Assembly: GCA_963759545.1 (NCBI GenBank)
Contig: CAVXAB010000054.1
Span: forward strand, 27,266 to 91,265
Reading direction: 5' to 3'
Length of the DNA: 64,000 bases
From: Trebonia sp963759545
GTDB lineage: Bacteria; Actinomycetota; Actinomycetes; Streptosporangiales; Streptosporangiaceae
Shown here: positions 17,151 through 26,897 of the stretch, one piece after another
Layout: each line of letters starts with the position of its first letter
Numbering within the stretch: the first letter of the stretch is position 1
The notes under the pieces: model-generated
What the model was told of the DNA's origin: nothing
Database searches by the model: none
What the model saw: only the letters and a program-made list of their open reading frames with translations
Position numbers and translations under genes: made by a program

Positions 17151-18410
17151 CTACGATTTCTGGTCGGACTCGTGGGCCAGGCGGTACGCGACGGCGCGTA
17201 CCCACGGAATGCCGAGCAGCACGACGAGCGCGAGGCAGAGGAGCAGCGGTGCGGGCCGCGCCGCGGCGACGCCGAGACACGCCGCGGCGACGGCACCGCA
17301 GGTGCGGGCGAGCGGCCGGTACAGGGCGCGCTCGCGGTCCCAGTCTCGCAGGCTCGCGGCCAGGAACATCGTCGCGCAGAGCACGACGGCGGCGCCTGCG
17401 CACAGCATCCACGCCGTGGCGGCCGGGGTCCGGCCGTCGTGGGCGTGGGTGATGAGGCTGACCATGGCGGCGCCCATCGCCGCTACCGCGGCGGCGAGCG
17501 GCAGGTGACCGAACATCCATTGCAGGTCGGCCGCGCGGGCCGGCCGGGGCTCGCGCTGCCCGGCCAGGTCGAAGTAGGTCCACCAGGCCCCGAAGCCGAC
17601 CACCACGGCAGTTAGGCCGACGCTGAGCGTCAGCACGTTGACCGGCTCGGCGGACAAGCCAGCGACTACGCCGGTGACGGTCTCGCCGAGCACGATGATG
17701 GTAAACGACCCGAATCTCTCGGTCAGTGAGTCGGTAACTGTCAGCACGACCGCGTGCGCCGGGATGGCCGTGAGGAAGGCGGCCGCGAATCCGGCCAGGT
17801 AGGCGGCGTCGATCAAGCCCCAGGCCAGTACCCGGGCGCCAGCGGGCAGCAGGGCGGTGACGGCCAGCAAGACGGCGCAGGCGGTCGTCCCGGCGACAAA
17901 GAGCCGGCTGGAGAACCGGTACTCGGGCCGGTCGCCGCGCGACGCGAGCAGCCACAGCAAGGCAAGCACCGCGAACAGCACCGCCGTGGCGACGGCGAAC
18001 GCCGCGCCGCGCCCGCCGCCCGCCCCGGGGATGAACGCGCCCATCGCGACCAGGACCACGATCTGCAGCAGGAACGTGCTGCGCCCGCGGGCGTCCTCGC
18101 GGCCATGCAGCTCATGGTGCAGGCTGCCGTTGAGCCAGGCGATCCACACCAGCGCGAACACCGCGCCGAACTCGCCGAGTCCGCGCCAGGTCAACTGCCC
18201 GGCCAGGTGGTGGGCCGCCTGGGCGACCAGCACGACCACGGCGAGGTCGTAGAAGAGCTCGAGTGGGCCAACCACGCGCTCACGCGGCTGCTCCCCGTGG
18301 CGGCGCGGCGGCTGCCACAGGTGGCGGCGCAGCCGGGCCCACGTGCTCAGGGAGTGGACGGCCGCGTCTCCGTCCAGTTGACCATCAGCCGGCGCTCGGC
18401 GAACAGCCAC
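17151..18410 (-). CDS. Low temperature requirement protein A (LtrA) family membrane protein
   Basis: About 420 residues with roughly ten hydrophobic helices and the LtrA hallmarks VGPLELFYDLAVVVLVAQAA, WIAWLNGS and RFGSFTIIVLGETV. Family members are named from a Listeria gene needed for growth in the cold; the molecular function is not known. The start is uncertain. GTG at 18410 would overlap the SnoaL-like gene on the same strand by 64 bp, and no clear start lies between that and the first membrane helix. Confidence 0.85.
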   Translation of the reverse strand: MAVRRAPADGQLDGDAAVHSLSTWARLRRHLWQPPRRHGEQPRERVVGPLELFYDLAVVVLVAQAAHHLAGQLTWRGLGEFGAVFALVWIAWLNGSLHHELHGREDARGRSTFLLQIVVLVAMGAFIPGAGGGRGAAFAVATAVLFAVLALLWLLASRGDRPEYRFSSRLFVAGTTACAVLLAVTALLPAGARVLAWGLIDAAYLAGFAAAFLTAIPAHAVVLTVTDSLTERFGSFTIIVLGETVTGVVAGLSAEPVNVLTLSVGLTAVVVGFGAWWTYFDLAGQREPRPARAADLQWMFGHLPLAAAVAAMGAAMVSLITHAHDGRTPAATAWMLCAGAAVVLCATMFLAASLRDWDRERALYRPLARTCGAVAAACLGVAAARPAPLLLCLALVVLLGIPWVRAVAYRLAHESDQKS

Positions 18411-18814
18411 CGGCCGTCCTGCTTGGCGAACTGGTCGAGGTAGCGGATGGACGCGATCATCATGGTGCGCTGCCCGTCCTCGCCAACCGAGAGGTGATGC
18501 GCCAGGCAGTAGCTCTCGCCGGTCGCCTGGTCCCCGTCGAGGGCGACCGTGCTCTGCCCGTTGAAGTGCATGGTGACGGCGTAGGTGTTGAGGTTGTCGA
18601 ACACCGGAGCCAGTGATTCGCGCCCGTGCAGTTCCTGCGTCGGTTCCGGCGAGTTGTAGTCCATGAACACCAGGAAGCGCGTGTCCTGCGTGAACAGCGC
18701 CATCTGGCCCTTGGCGTCACGCCGGTCAGCGCAGTGGGCGTAGGCGTCGACCAGTTCGCGAATGGCCAGCCGGTCGGCGGCTTCCTCCGGTGAGATCCTC
18801 GTGCTTGATGGCAT
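18347..18814 (-). CDS. SnoaL-like domain protein
   Basis: 155 residues. The pattern RLAIRELVDAYAHCADRRD, GQMALFTQDTRF, FNGQSTVALDGDQATGESYC and MMIASIRYLDQFAKQDGRW is that of SnoaL_4-type NTF2-fold proteins related to scytalone dehydratase and ring-hydroxylating small subunits. Substrate unknown. The ATG at 18814 has a G-rich ribosome site. It is divergent from a TetR gene with TACACGTGTA between them and overlaps the start of LtrA. Confidence 0.82.
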   Translation of the reverse strand: MPSSTRISPEEAADRLAIRELVDAYAHCADRRDAKGQMALFTQDTRFLVFMDYNSPEPTQELHGRESLAPVFDNLNTYAVTMHFNGQSTVALDGDQATGESYCLAHHLSVGEDGQRTMMIASIRYLDQFAKQDGRWLFAERRLMVNWTETRPSTP

Positions 18815-18837
18815 GGCAGGCCCCCTCGAAACTATTT

Positions 18838-18847
18838 TACACGTGTA
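18838..18847. promoter_or_regulatory. TetR operator palindrome
   Basis: TACACGTGTA is a perfect palindrome, extended by AT-rich flanks (TTT/TAA), centred between the divergent SnoaL-like and TetR genes. Confidence 0.65.
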
Positions 18848-18877
18848 TAATTGCAGGCGTCGTGGCATAGTGCAACC

Positions 18878-19444
18878 ATGCGCGCCGATCCACGCATAAC
18901 CCGTACGACCCACGCCTTCGAGCACGCGATCGTGGAACTTGCCGCACAGCGCCCCGTCTCCCAGATCAGCGTCGCTGAACTGGCCGATCGCGCCGGGGTG
19001 ACCCGCGCGACCTTCTACAACCGCTACACCAGCCCCCTGGACCTGCTCATTCAGGTCCTTGACGCCGACCTGGAGCGCACCCACGCCCTTGAGCAGGCAC
19101 GCCGCGCCCAGGGCGGGTACTCCGCCGCGCAGCTGCTGCGCCTGGCCACCGGCGACGTCGTGGACCACGTCGAGCGGTTCAAGGACGTCTACCGGCACGC
19201 CTTGCGCGACCCGGCGGACCGCGGCATGTACCAGGCGCTGGTACGCCATTTCACCGACTACGGCCTGGCCTTCATGGCCCGGAGCACCCACCCCGGCATG
19301 CCCGGGGCCAACCACCAGATCATGGCCGCGTTCGTCGCCCACGGATTCGCAGGGGCCATCGAGGCCTGGCTCGGCGACGACACGGTGACCAAGGAAGACC
19401 TCATCAACGCCGCCGTGGCCTGCGCCCCGACCTGGTGGAGCTGA
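18878..19444 (+). CDS. TetR family transcriptional regulator
   Basis: About 188 residues. The helix-turn-helix is readable (HAFEHAIVELAAQRPVSQIS, VAELADRAGVTRATFYNRY). The C-terminal part is helical (YQALVRHFTDYGLAFMARST). The ATG at 18878 (MRADPRIT) is preferred to an in-frame TTG nine codons earlier because it gives the usual short N-terminus. It is divergent from the SnoaL-like gene and probably its repressor. Confidence 0.88.
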   Translation: MRADPRITRTTHAFEHAIVELAAQRPVSQISVAELADRAGVTRATFYNRYTSPLDLLIQVLDADLERTHALEQARRAQGGYSAAQLLRLATGDVVDHVERFKDVYRHALRDPADRGMYQALVRHFTDYGLAFMARSTHPGMPGANHQIMAAFVAHGFAGAIEAWLGDDTVTKEDLINAAVACAPTWWS

Positions 19445-19454
19445 AAGCGCCGTA

Positions 19455-19841
19455 CTAGGAGGCTGGTTTCACCGTTCTGCGCAGCAGGCAGAATTCGTTG
19501 CCTTCTGGGTCGGCTAGTACGTGCCAGGATTCCTCGCCGGTTTGTCCCACGTCGGCCTTTCTGGCGCCGAGCTCGTGAAGACGCCGTAGTTCCTCGTCCT
19601 GGCTGCGGTCGACCGCGTTGACGTCGAAGTGAAGGCGAAGCTTGGCCTGCTTCGGTTCGGTGCTTGGGCTGAAGACGAGCGTAAGTCCCGGGTCGTCCGG
19701 GTCGTTGCCGGCGGGGCCGATCTCAACACTGCCGTCCTCTTCCGTCTCCAGGACGACGAAGCCGAGCACCCGGCACCAGAAATCCGCTAGGACTTCGGGA
19801 TTCCGGCAGTCAAGGACCAACTCCGTGATGCGGCACGCCAT
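19455..19841 (-). CDS. Glyoxalase-like (VOC superfamily) protein
   Basis: 128 residues starting MACRITELVLDC. The two beta-alpha-beta-beta-beta modules of the vicinal oxygen chelate fold are visible (NPEVLADFWCRVLGF, LRLHFDVNA, HVLADPEGNEFCLLRR). Close relatives are annotated as glyoxalase or bleomycin-resistance-like proteins, with no fixed reaction. The internal ATG at 19841 fits the family better than one at 19871. Confidence 0.8.
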   Translation of the reverse strand: MACRITELVLDCRNPEVLADFWCRVLGFVVLETEEDGSVEIGPAGNDPDDPGLTLVFSPSTEPKQAKLRLHFDVNAVDRSQDEELRRLHELGARKADVGQTGEESWHVLADPEGNEFCLLRRTVKPAS

Positions 19842-19871
19842 TGCGACACCATACTCCCGAAGGCCCGGCAT

Positions 19872-20251
19872 GGATCGATCGGCCCAGGTAGCGCCGCCAC
19901 GCGGCCAGAGCCAGGGCCGCGGATGAGGTCAGCCGCCTCCGTTCTGGATAAAAATCAAAATCATCCGCCCGAACGTTTGGTGGCTTTGCGTATCACGCAT
20001 ATTCCTCGGCCCGGGTGCCGGCCGCCTGCCGTGCGCGCCACCCGGAAATTCGCGTCTTTGGCCACCGCGGGTAACCGGAACGAAAATTCCTGCTCATTCG
20101 AGGGATGCGACTCCGCGCTACTACCGGTCATATTGGTGGGACGTTGGGTCTCCTGGACAGAATCGGCGCACCGGTAAAACGAGCGGCGCGCCGGACGAGT
20201 GGTTACATGCGTTTTGCCTCGTAGTCGTTACCGCGGCACGGAAGGTTCTAC
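19872..20251. other. Intergenic region with a degenerate Family C repeat
   Basis: No supported gene. At 19936-19985 lies a degenerate palindrome containing CCGTTCTGGATAAAAA and CCCGAACGTTTGGTGG, related to 770-817. The rest is moderately AT-richer and should hold the promoter of the LAL gene. Confidence 0.5.
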
Positions 20252-23065
20252 GTGGTGGTCGGGAAAGTACGTCATGCGCAAGGTAACGATGGCCCTGCGC
20301 CGATGCGGGGACGTGACACCGAACAGGGCCTGGTGCGCCACATGCTGGAGCGCGCCAGGCGGGGGAAAGGCAGCGTCCTGCTCGTCGAGGGCGAGCCCGG
20401 TGCCGGGAAGACTTCGCTGCTAGCGGCGGCGGGAGAGGCTGCCGGAGCCGGCGGATTCGCCGTCGCCGCGTCCATGGCGAACGAACTGGCCAGGTTCACG
20501 CCGCTCGCGGCGCTGTACGCTGCCTTGCCGGCCGACCCGGCGAGTCCGCGGCCAGGCGAGAGCCCCGCGGCCGGGGCGCAGGTCGGCGGCCTGCAAGGCC
20601 GACTGGAGGAACTGGCCTCGGCCTGCCCGGCCCTGATCGGCATCGATGATGTTCACTGGGCCGACCCCGCGACTTTGCACGTGCTCCGGTCGCTGCCCGG
20701 CTTGCTGACCGCGTACCCGTTGGCCTGGGTACTCGCCCGGGGCACCCTTGGCGGAGACTCGGCGGCGGGGACGCTGTTCGACGTTCTTGAACACACGGGA
20801 GCCACCCGGATACACCTGGCGCCGCTGACCGGGGAGGCGCAGGCGGCCGTGATGCGCGACCTGCTTGGCGGTATCCCGGACGAAGACCTCGCCGATAGCG
20901 CGGCGTGCGCGGCGGGGAACCCGCTCATGCTGACCGAGTTCCTCCGCGGGCTGGTAGACGAGGGCGCCGTCAGCATCGCCGCGGGCCGTGCCAGATTGCT
21001 GTCGCCGAGGGTCCCGGAACGATTCCGGGCGGTGGTCAGGCACAGCCTCGGCAATCTCGCGGCCCGCACGAAGTATCTCCTTGAGGCCGGTTCCGTGCTT
21101 GGGCGCTCCTTCCGCCTCGAGGATGCCGCCGAGATGCTCGACCTGCTTCCTGGATCGCTGCTGGCAGAGGTCGACGAGGCGTTGGAGGCCCGCATCGTCG
21201 TCACCGACCGGGACTCGATCGCCTTCAGGCACGAACTGGTATGGCAGGCGGTCGCGGACTCACTGCCCCAGCCGGTCGCACGGGCCCTGCACCGTCAGGC
21301 TGGACAGATGCTGCTGGCACACGGTGAAGACGCGGTGACGGCCGCGCGTCACCTGCTGGCCGGGGCCCACCGGGGAGACTCGGTGGCGCTAGCGGGCCTT
21401 GACCGCGCGGTGGCCAACGCGGCGCAGTCCGCGCCGACCGCCGCCGCGGAACTCGCTATCCGCGTGCTGGACCTCACCGGTCCCACCGATCCAGGACGGT
21501 ACGCGAGGACCGTGGCCGCGGTCAGGACACTCACCGCTGCCGGGCGGTGGGAGGATGCGGAAACGACGGCGCTGCCCGCCCTGCTGCAGTCGGTGCCGGA
21601 GCCGGGGGAGCCGGAGTTGCGGTCGGCACTCGCGTCGCTGCACGCGATGCACGACCGCGGGGCTGAGGCGCTGATCGAGGCCGAGAGCATCCTGGCAGAT
21701 CCCGCGCTGGCAGCCGAAGTCCACGAAGATGCCAAGATCGCGCTGCTGCAGGCCCTGACCGGGCGCCGCGACACTAGGAAAGCAGCCCAGGTGGCGAGGG
21801 CGATCCTGGCGGAACCCCGCGCGCAGCACTTCGGGGCCGGCGTCCCAGCGTTGCTTGTGCTGGCGGTGGCCGGGTGGGATACGGCGCAGGTGGGCGAGGC
21901 ACTCGAGCTGGCGACCGAGGCGGTGCGCACGCAGGCCAGCGAGCCCCGGGCACTGCGGTTCCACCCCGGCCTGTTCCTCGCCGCACGGCTTACCGACATC
22001 CAGCGGTTCTCGGACGCCGAAGCCATCTTGGATTCGATCGGCCCGACGGACACACCGCCCGTGCTTTCCTGGACGCCGGCGTCCGCCGACATCCTGCGCG
22101 CGCGGGCGGCGCTGGCGCGGGGAAGGCTCGATGATGCCGCCGCCAAGGCCGAGCTGGCGCTTGGCCACGCCAGCGTGACCGGCACGCTCCTGCACGACCA
22201 GGTCGCGCGAACCATCCTGGCGGCCGTCGCGTTGCGGCGCGGCGACCTGTCGGCGGCCGACGGCTTTGCCAGGCGTCCGCCGGTACCTCCCCGGCACTTC
22301 TTGGCAGGCTACGAGGCCACCGGGAGCCTCGTCGTCGCCGCGCAGGTCGAGGAGGCGCGGAACGGACCGCACGCCGCGCTTGACCGGCTGGGCGGCCTGC
22401 ATGCGGACCTGCTTGAGCACCGGTACCCGCTCGTCAGCGATCCCGTCTGCGGTGCATGGCTGGTTCGTGTCGCCCTGGCCGCGGGCGACAGGGAACGGGC
22501 CGCGACGGTCGCCGGGCTGATGGCCGAGATCAGCGGCGCGAACCCGGGCATGCCGCTGTTCCTGGCGTGCGCGGATCACGCCGCCGGGGTCTTCGGCGGT
22601 GACCATGCGCGCCTAGAGCGCGCTGTCACCCTGCACGACGACCCCTGGGCCCGCGCGTCCGCCGCCGAGGACCTCGGCGCGCTCGCCGTGGACCTGCACC
22701 GCAAGGACGCCGTGAGCTGGCTGGACATGGCGCTCGACGGCTACGCGGCCGGCGGGGCCGAGCGAGACGCGGCCCGTGTCAGGCACAGACTCCGTCGGCT
22801 TGGCGTCAGGCGCAGGCACTGGCGCGCCAAGAAGCGGCCAGAGACGGGCTGGGAGAGCCTGACGGAAACCGAACGCAGCGTGGCGGGCCTCGTCGCCACG
22901 GGACTGACGAACCAGCAGGTCGCCGACCAGATGTTCATCAGCACGCACACGGTCGCGTTTCACCTGCGCCAGGTCTTCCGCAAGCTCAGCATCCGGTCCC
23001 GTGTCGAGCTGGCCCGTGCTGCCCCGGAACGGCCGGGACAGCACGGCGCGCGGTGGAGGGCGTAG
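20252..23065 (+). CDS. LuxR-type large ATP-binding (LAL) transcriptional regulator
   Basis: 937 residues. A P-loop ATPase domain is at the N-terminus (Walker A GEPGAGKTS at about 48, Walker B LIGIDDVHWADP at about 128). A long helical TPR-like middle follows. The C-terminal LuxR helix-turn-helix (LTETERSVAGLVATGLTN, QQVADQMFISTHTVAFHL) begins at about 868. LAL proteins are large activators, often of secondary metabolism or sugar use. The GTG at 20252 has AAGG upstream. An ATG at 20303 (MRGRDTEQ) matches the start of its paralogue at 26306 and is a real alternative. It is convergent with the WhiB-like gene and overlaps it by 80 bp. Confidence 0.9.
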   Translation: MVVGKVRHAQGNDGPAPMRGRDTEQGLVRHMLERARRGKGSVLLVEGEPGAGKTSLLAAAGEAAGAGGFAVAASMANELARFTPLAALYAALPADPASPRPGESPAAGAQVGGLQGRLEELASACPALIGIDDVHWADPATLHVLRSLPGLLTAYPLAWVLARGTLGGDSAAGTLFDVLEHTGATRIHLAPLTGEAQAAVMRDLLGGIPDEDLADSAACAAGNPLMLTEFLRGLVDEGAVSIAAGRARLLSPRVPERFRAVVRHSLGNLAARTKYLLEAGSVLGRSFRLEDAAEMLDLLPGSLLAEVDEALEARIVVTDRDSIAFRHELVWQAVADSLPQPVARALHRQAGQMLLAHGEDAVTAARHLLAGAHRGDSVALAGLDRAVANAAQSAPTAAAELAIRVLDLTGPTDPGRYARTVAAVRTLTAAGRWEDAETTALPALLQSVPEPGEPELRSALASLHAMHDRGAEALIEAESILADPALAAEVHEDAKIALLQALTGRRDTRKAAQVARAILAEPRAQHFGAGVPALLVLAVAGWDTAQVGEALELATEAVRTQASEPRALRFHPGLFLAARLTDIQRFSDAEAILDSIGPTDTPPVLSWTPASADILRARAALARGRLDDAAAKAELALGHASVTGTLLHDQVARTILAAVALRRGDLSAADGFARRPPVPPRHFLAGYEATGSLVVAAQVEEARNGPHAALDRLGGLHADLLEHRYPLVSDPVCGAWLVRVALAAGDRERAATVAGLMAEISGANPGMPLFLACADHAAGVFGGDHARLERAVTLHDDPWARASAAEDLGALAVDLHRKDAVSWLDMALDGYAAGGAERDAARVRHRLRRLGVRRRHWRAKKRPETGWESLTETERSVAGLVATGLTNQQVADQMFISTHTVAFHLRQVFRKLSIRSRVELARAAPERPGQHGARWRA

Positions 23066-23486
23066 CGTGGCGTTCCCCCTCAACCAGGCCGCCCCACACG
23101 CCATGGGCGCCGAACCCCGGGCTATTACGGAAGGAAAGCTCGAGGCATTGCGCGCGCACAGGACACGAATTGCACACGGCGATGGCGTCCGCCGCCTCTG
23201 CACGCGCCTTTGCCGTGTCATAGGAAACGGGAAACCACTGGTCGGGATCGACAGGACAACGCGCGCACCGCGCGTGCCGGTACACCAGCGCGGCGAGCTT
23301 GCGTCGCTCATTTCGGGGCTGCGTGTTTCGCCTGGGCTGCGTGTTTCGCCTGGGCTGCGTGACGCCGGGCGACGCGGCACGGCCAACGGCACCTGCTGCA
23401 CTCCTTCTCTCCCTCTTCGCTTGAGCGGGGCGACGGCGGGGAGCCGTATCGTGCCCAGGATTTCGCGGTTGGCGATGCCCGCGCAT
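22986..23486 (-). CDS. WhiB-like Fe-S transcriptional regulator (start uncertain)
   Basis: The core has the four-cysteine WhiB pattern: a Cys in RHARCARCPVDPDQWFP, then CNSCPVRAQC (C-x2-C-x5-C), followed by the diagnostic turn GVWGGLVEGER and a basic tail. WhiB-like proteins bind a 4Fe-4S cluster and act with sigma factors in development or stress. The N-terminal 60 residues contain a six-residue repeat (TQPRRN) from an 18-bp tandem repeat and may not be translated. A GTG at 23285 would give a normal 100-residue protein. The 3' end runs into the LAL gene on the other strand. Confidence 0.72.
   Translation of the reverse strand: MRGHRQPRNPGHDTAPRRRPAQAKRERRSAAGAVGRAASPGVTQPRRNTQPRRNTQPRNERRKLAALVYRHARCARCPVDPDQWFPVSYDTAKARAEAADAIAVCNSCPVRAQCLELSFRNSPGFGAHGVWGGLVEGERHATPSTARRAVPAVPGQHGPARHGTGC
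23316..23362. repeat. Tandem 18-bp repeat
   Basis: The unit GGGCTGCGTGTTTCGCCT occurs at 23316-23333 and 23334-23351, and a third partial copy follows. In the WhiB frame it would code TQPRRN repeats. Confidence 0.85.
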
Positions 23487-23522
23487 CCCCCGTGTGGGTA
23501 GGTCGGCACCGGGTGTCGGGCA

Positions 23523-26306
23523 CTACCCGCGGCCGCGCTCGCGGACCAGCCCGTCCGCCGACAGGTGCGCGGCCACCATCCGGGCGAGCTCCACCCGCGA
23601 GCTGATACCGAGCTTGCGGAAGACCTGCTTCAGGTGGAACGCGACGGTATGCACGCTCACGTACATCCGGTCCGCCACCTGCTGGTTGGTCAGCCCCTCC
23701 GCGACCAGGGTCGCGGTCACCCGCTCGGTTTCCGTCAGGCTTCCCCAGCCCCCGGCGGGGCGGATGACCGGTGCCCGGTGCTGCCGCCTTACGCCCAGCT
23801 TGCGCAGCCGGCGCCGGATCCTGGCGAGGTCGCGCTCCGCGCTGGCATGGCCGTATCCGCCGAGAGCCTCGTCGAGGTGCGCGACGGCGCCATCGGGATT
23901 GTCCATGGCGATCAGCACGGTCCCGAGGTCCTCCGCCGCCGACGCGCGTGCCCACGGGTCGGGATGACTCGCCGCCGCGAGCGCGAGCAGCTCTGGGTCC
24001 TGCCCGACGATGCCACCGCAATGCGCGGCCGCCACGCTCATGACGTCAAAGCCTGGATTGTCGCGGGCGAGCTCGTCGGCGACCCGGGCCACCCCTGTTG
24101 CCAGCTCATTCCGGCCGGCGGCGAGGGCGGTACGAGCCAGCCAGGCCGACGCCGTGGGCTCGCCGATGAGGACATGCCGATGGAGCGGAAGGTCGGTGTA
24201 TACACCGTCAAGCACCTGGAGCGCGGTCTCCGCGCCCACGCTCGCCTCGACGAACTGGGCTCGGGCCAGGAGGCTCTCGGTCCGCGCGTGCCCCGTGATG
24301 TAGTGGACGGCATCGGGACGGCTCCTGATGTGCGTTCCCGCGGCGCGGAGATCGCCCCGGCGCAGCGCGATCACGCTGAGCAGCGAATGGGCCAGCGAGC
24401 AGTGCGGAGGGACGCCGAACGTGTCGGCGATGGTCAGCGCTTTCTCCGCCTCGGCGTGAGCGTCATCCGTCCGGCCGCGCGCGAGTTCGACCCGGGCCCG
24501 GAGGACCGCGGGGACCGATTCGAGCGCGCTTGGGCGGAATTCTCGCATGCCGTCGCTGGCCACGAGGATTACGTTCTCGGCCTCTTCGAGCCGGCGAACG
24601 TCGATGAGCATGGCGGCGAGCGCGAACAGGGGCTGGAAATCCCGGACGTCGGGAGTGATGCCGCGGACCCGGCGAACCGCCTCGCTGATCAGGCGCAGCC
24701 CCCGCTCCAGGCGGCCCTCGTCCCAGTCGATCGCGGCGATTACCTGCAGCGCCGCGCCCTGAGCAGGGTCGCCGGGCTCACGGGTCGCGGTCCGGATGTC
24801 CTCGGCCAGCGAGCATGCCCTGGCATTCTCGCCAAGCCCGCTGAGCGCTTGCAGCTTGGTAACAAGGACCGCGGCACGCGTCTCGGCCGGCAGCTTCGGT
24901 CGCCGCAGGACGGCTTCGGCTTCGTCCACGGCGTCCTGGGGGCTGCCCCGCATGACCAGGATCGAGGACAGGACCACGCGGAGCCGCGTATCGGCTTCTG
25001 GCGGCTGCGGCCGGGCGAGCGCCGTGCGCACGAGTGCGGTGGCATCGTCTAGCCGTGCCGCTGCCGTCAGGGCGTCGGCGGCGCGCACGGTGCCGGAGAA
25101 CCGGCCGGCGTCCGAGGCCGGGGTCAGGTCGAGCACCCGGACGAAGAGGTCGGCGGCTGCCTGCGGATGCGTCCGCGCGAGCTGGGTCGCGGCGGCCTGG
25201 AGGCTTGCCATGACCGCGGGGTCCTGGTGGCGGGCGCCCTTGAGCAGGTGGGCGGCCGCGTTCTGCGCCGCGCCGCGGGCTATGAAGAGCTCGCCCGCCT
25301 GCCGGTGCAGCAGTTGCCTGGTCGGCGCGGGTATGGCCTCCGCGACCGCCCGCCGCATCAGGTCATGCCGGAAAACGAAAGAGTCAGTGCCAGGCCGGAG
25401 TATCCCGGCCGCCATGGCCTCGTTGACTGGGGGGATCATGGCGACCGCTGTCTCGCCGAGCATCTGGGCCACATCATCCAGCCGGAATTCACGACCGAGG
25501 ACGGCGGCGGTCTCGAGCATGCGGCCGGTGCCTTGGTTGAGCCGTCCAAGCCAGCGGCAGGCCGCGTCGCGCAGCCGGCGCGGCAACTGCGCTGCGACCA
25601 GGACCGCCGTTCCGCTTTCTACTAGGACGGCGTGCTCCTCCTGAAGCCCGAGCAGGAGCTCGCTCAGCAAGAAGGGGTTGCCCGCCGCGCCGGCGGCCAG
25701 TTGGCGCAGGCCGGCATCGGGCTCGGCCCCGAGGATGTCGGCAATCGTGCCGGCGATGGCCGCGCAGTCGAGCGGACCGAGTGCCACGCGCGCCGCGCCC
25801 TCGCGAGCGAGAAGGTCGAACAGCACGCTGGCGTGATCGCGTTGCAGCACGGTGCTCCGGGCGAGGCTCCAGGCCAGCCGGTGTGATGCGAGCTGCCGGC
25901 TCAGGTGCCGCAGCGCGTACAGCGTGGCCGGGTCCGCGTAGTGCAGATCGTCCAGGCTCACCAGCAGCGGCGATGTCGCGGCGCGGCGCTCAAGCAGTTC
26001 ACTGAGCTTGCTGACCACCGGCGCCCAGGACTCCGGTGCGCTTGGCGGTGACGTCTCACTCAGGAGTCCGCCGACCGCATCCTGCAAGGCCGTGAGCAGC
26101 GGGGCGAAGGGCGTGCGGCGCCCGATTTCATCCGCCTCTCCTGTTGCCAGTGAGAAATGCCGCCGGGTCGCCTCGTGGGTTATCTCGTCGAGCAGGCCTG
26201 TTTTGCCTGTACCTGGATCACCTTCGATGAGCAGTACCGTGCCCTGGCCCCGTTCCGCTTGGCCAAGGATCTCGCTCGCGATCCGCAGTTGTTCATCCCG
26301 TCCTCG
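23523..26306 (-). CDS. LuxR-type LAL transcriptional regulator, paralogue of the 20.2 kb gene
   Basis: About 927 residues. Near the N-terminus lies Walker A GDPGTGKTGLL, then Walker B LLVSLDDLHYADP. A long helical repeat middle follows, and a C-terminal LuxR domain (LTETERVTATLVAEGLTN, QQVADRMYVSVHTVAFHLKQ). The LuxR region and the stretch before it (RRLRKLGVRRQH) closely resemble the gene at 20252-23065, so the two are convergent paralogues from an inverted duplication. The ATG at 26306 (MRGRDEQLR) agrees with the paralogue; an in-frame start at 26381 is possible. It probably reads through into the WhiB-like gene 36 bp downstream. Confidence 0.9.
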   Translation of the reverse strand, partial: RGRDEQLRIASEILGQAERGQGTVLLIEGDPGTGKTGLLDEITHEATRRHFSLATGEADEIGRRTPFAPLLTALQDAVGGLLSETSPPSAPESWAPVVSKLSELLERRAATSPLLVSLDDLHYADPATLYALRHLSRQLASHRLAWSLARSTVLQRDHASVLFDLLAREGAARVALGPLDCAAIAGTIADILGAEPDAGLRQLAAGAAGNPFLLSELLLGLQEEHAVLVESGTAVLVAAQLPRRLRDAACRWLGRLNQGTGRMLETAAVLGREFRLDDVAQMLGETAVAMIPPVNEAMAAGILRPGTDSFVFRHDLMRRAVAEAIPAPTRQLLHRQAGELFIARGAAQNAAAHLLKGARHQDPAVMASLQAAATQLARTHPQAAADLFVRVLDLTPASDAGRFSGTVRAADALTAAARLDDATALVRTALARPQPPEADTRLRVVLSSILVMRGSPQDAVDEAEAVLRRPKLPAETRAAVLVTKLQALSGLGENARACSLAEDIRTATREPGDPAQGAALQVIAAIDWDEGRLERGLRLISEAVRRVRGITPDVRDFQPLFALAAMLIDVRRLEEAENVILVASDGMREFRPSALESVPAVLRARVELARGRTDDAHAEAEKALTIADTFGVPPHCSLAHSLLSVIALRRGDLRAAGTHIRSRPDAVHYITGHARTESLLARAQFVEASVGAETALQVLDGVYTDLPLHRHVLIGEPTASAWLARTALAAGRNELATGVARVADELARDNPGFDVMSVAAAHCGGIVGQDPELLALAAASHPDPWARASAAEDLGTVLIAMDNPDGAVAHLDEALGGYGHASAERDLARIRRRLRKLGVRRQHRAPVIRPAGGWGSLTETERVTATLVAEGLTNQQVADRMYVSVHTVAFHLKQVFRKLGISSRVELARMVAAHLSADGLVRERGRG

Positions 26307-26897
26307 CATCGTGTTAACCCCCGAAAGCCTTGGCGCCGTCCCGGCCGTCTCGGCCGTCTCGCGCTGGCGCTGCAATTGCACCGCTTGCGGCTCTGCAATT
26401 GCAGCGCGTCCGTCCCCGTCTTGGTACGCCGTCCCCGGTTCTCTCTCGAAACAAGATCATCTGGTCGCCGTAGGTCGTCTTGGCCGTTCCCGCGGCCTCG
26501 CCTCATGGCACCGTTATTGCGTTGTAATAAGCATTCTCAACTGAATCTCAGGGCACCGTGGCGTTAATCATCAAAGATGCGACGTAAGTGACCTGTGTTG
26601 AAAATTGGGATCGTCCGCGCATGATCAACGCCGGGCGCCGGGCGCCGCTGTCGGCGGGCCGGGCGCCGCTGTCGGCGGGCTGGACGTCGCCGCCGCCGGG
26701 CGCCGGGCGCCGCCGTCCTTGGCGCCCCGGGGCGCGCCTGGGGCTCGGCTGCCCGCATCCCCGCGACGCACGGTCCGGTCGCCTTTGGCGGTTCCGGTCA
26801 TTTTCTTCACAACCGCACCGCCGCAATTACTGTACTTATTTGGTTAGTACCACGTCGCACTTCGAGGCCCTGTCGCACCCGGCCGCGCGCGGCAATT

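Noticed and set aside
19923..20177. Possible 84-codon gene upstream of the first LAL gene
   Set aside because: It starts in a degenerate palindromic repeat, lacks a ribosome site and resembles no protein I know.
23308..24021. Minus-strand frame overlapping the LAL end and WhiB region
   Set aside because: It is a shifted frame of the LAL C-terminus and the 18-bp repeats (AQAKHA repeats) with no own motif.
23565..25052. Plus-strand frame of 495 codons opposite the second LAL gene
   Set aside because: No domain is recognisable. The opposite strand encodes a full LAL regulator with Walker and LuxR motifs.
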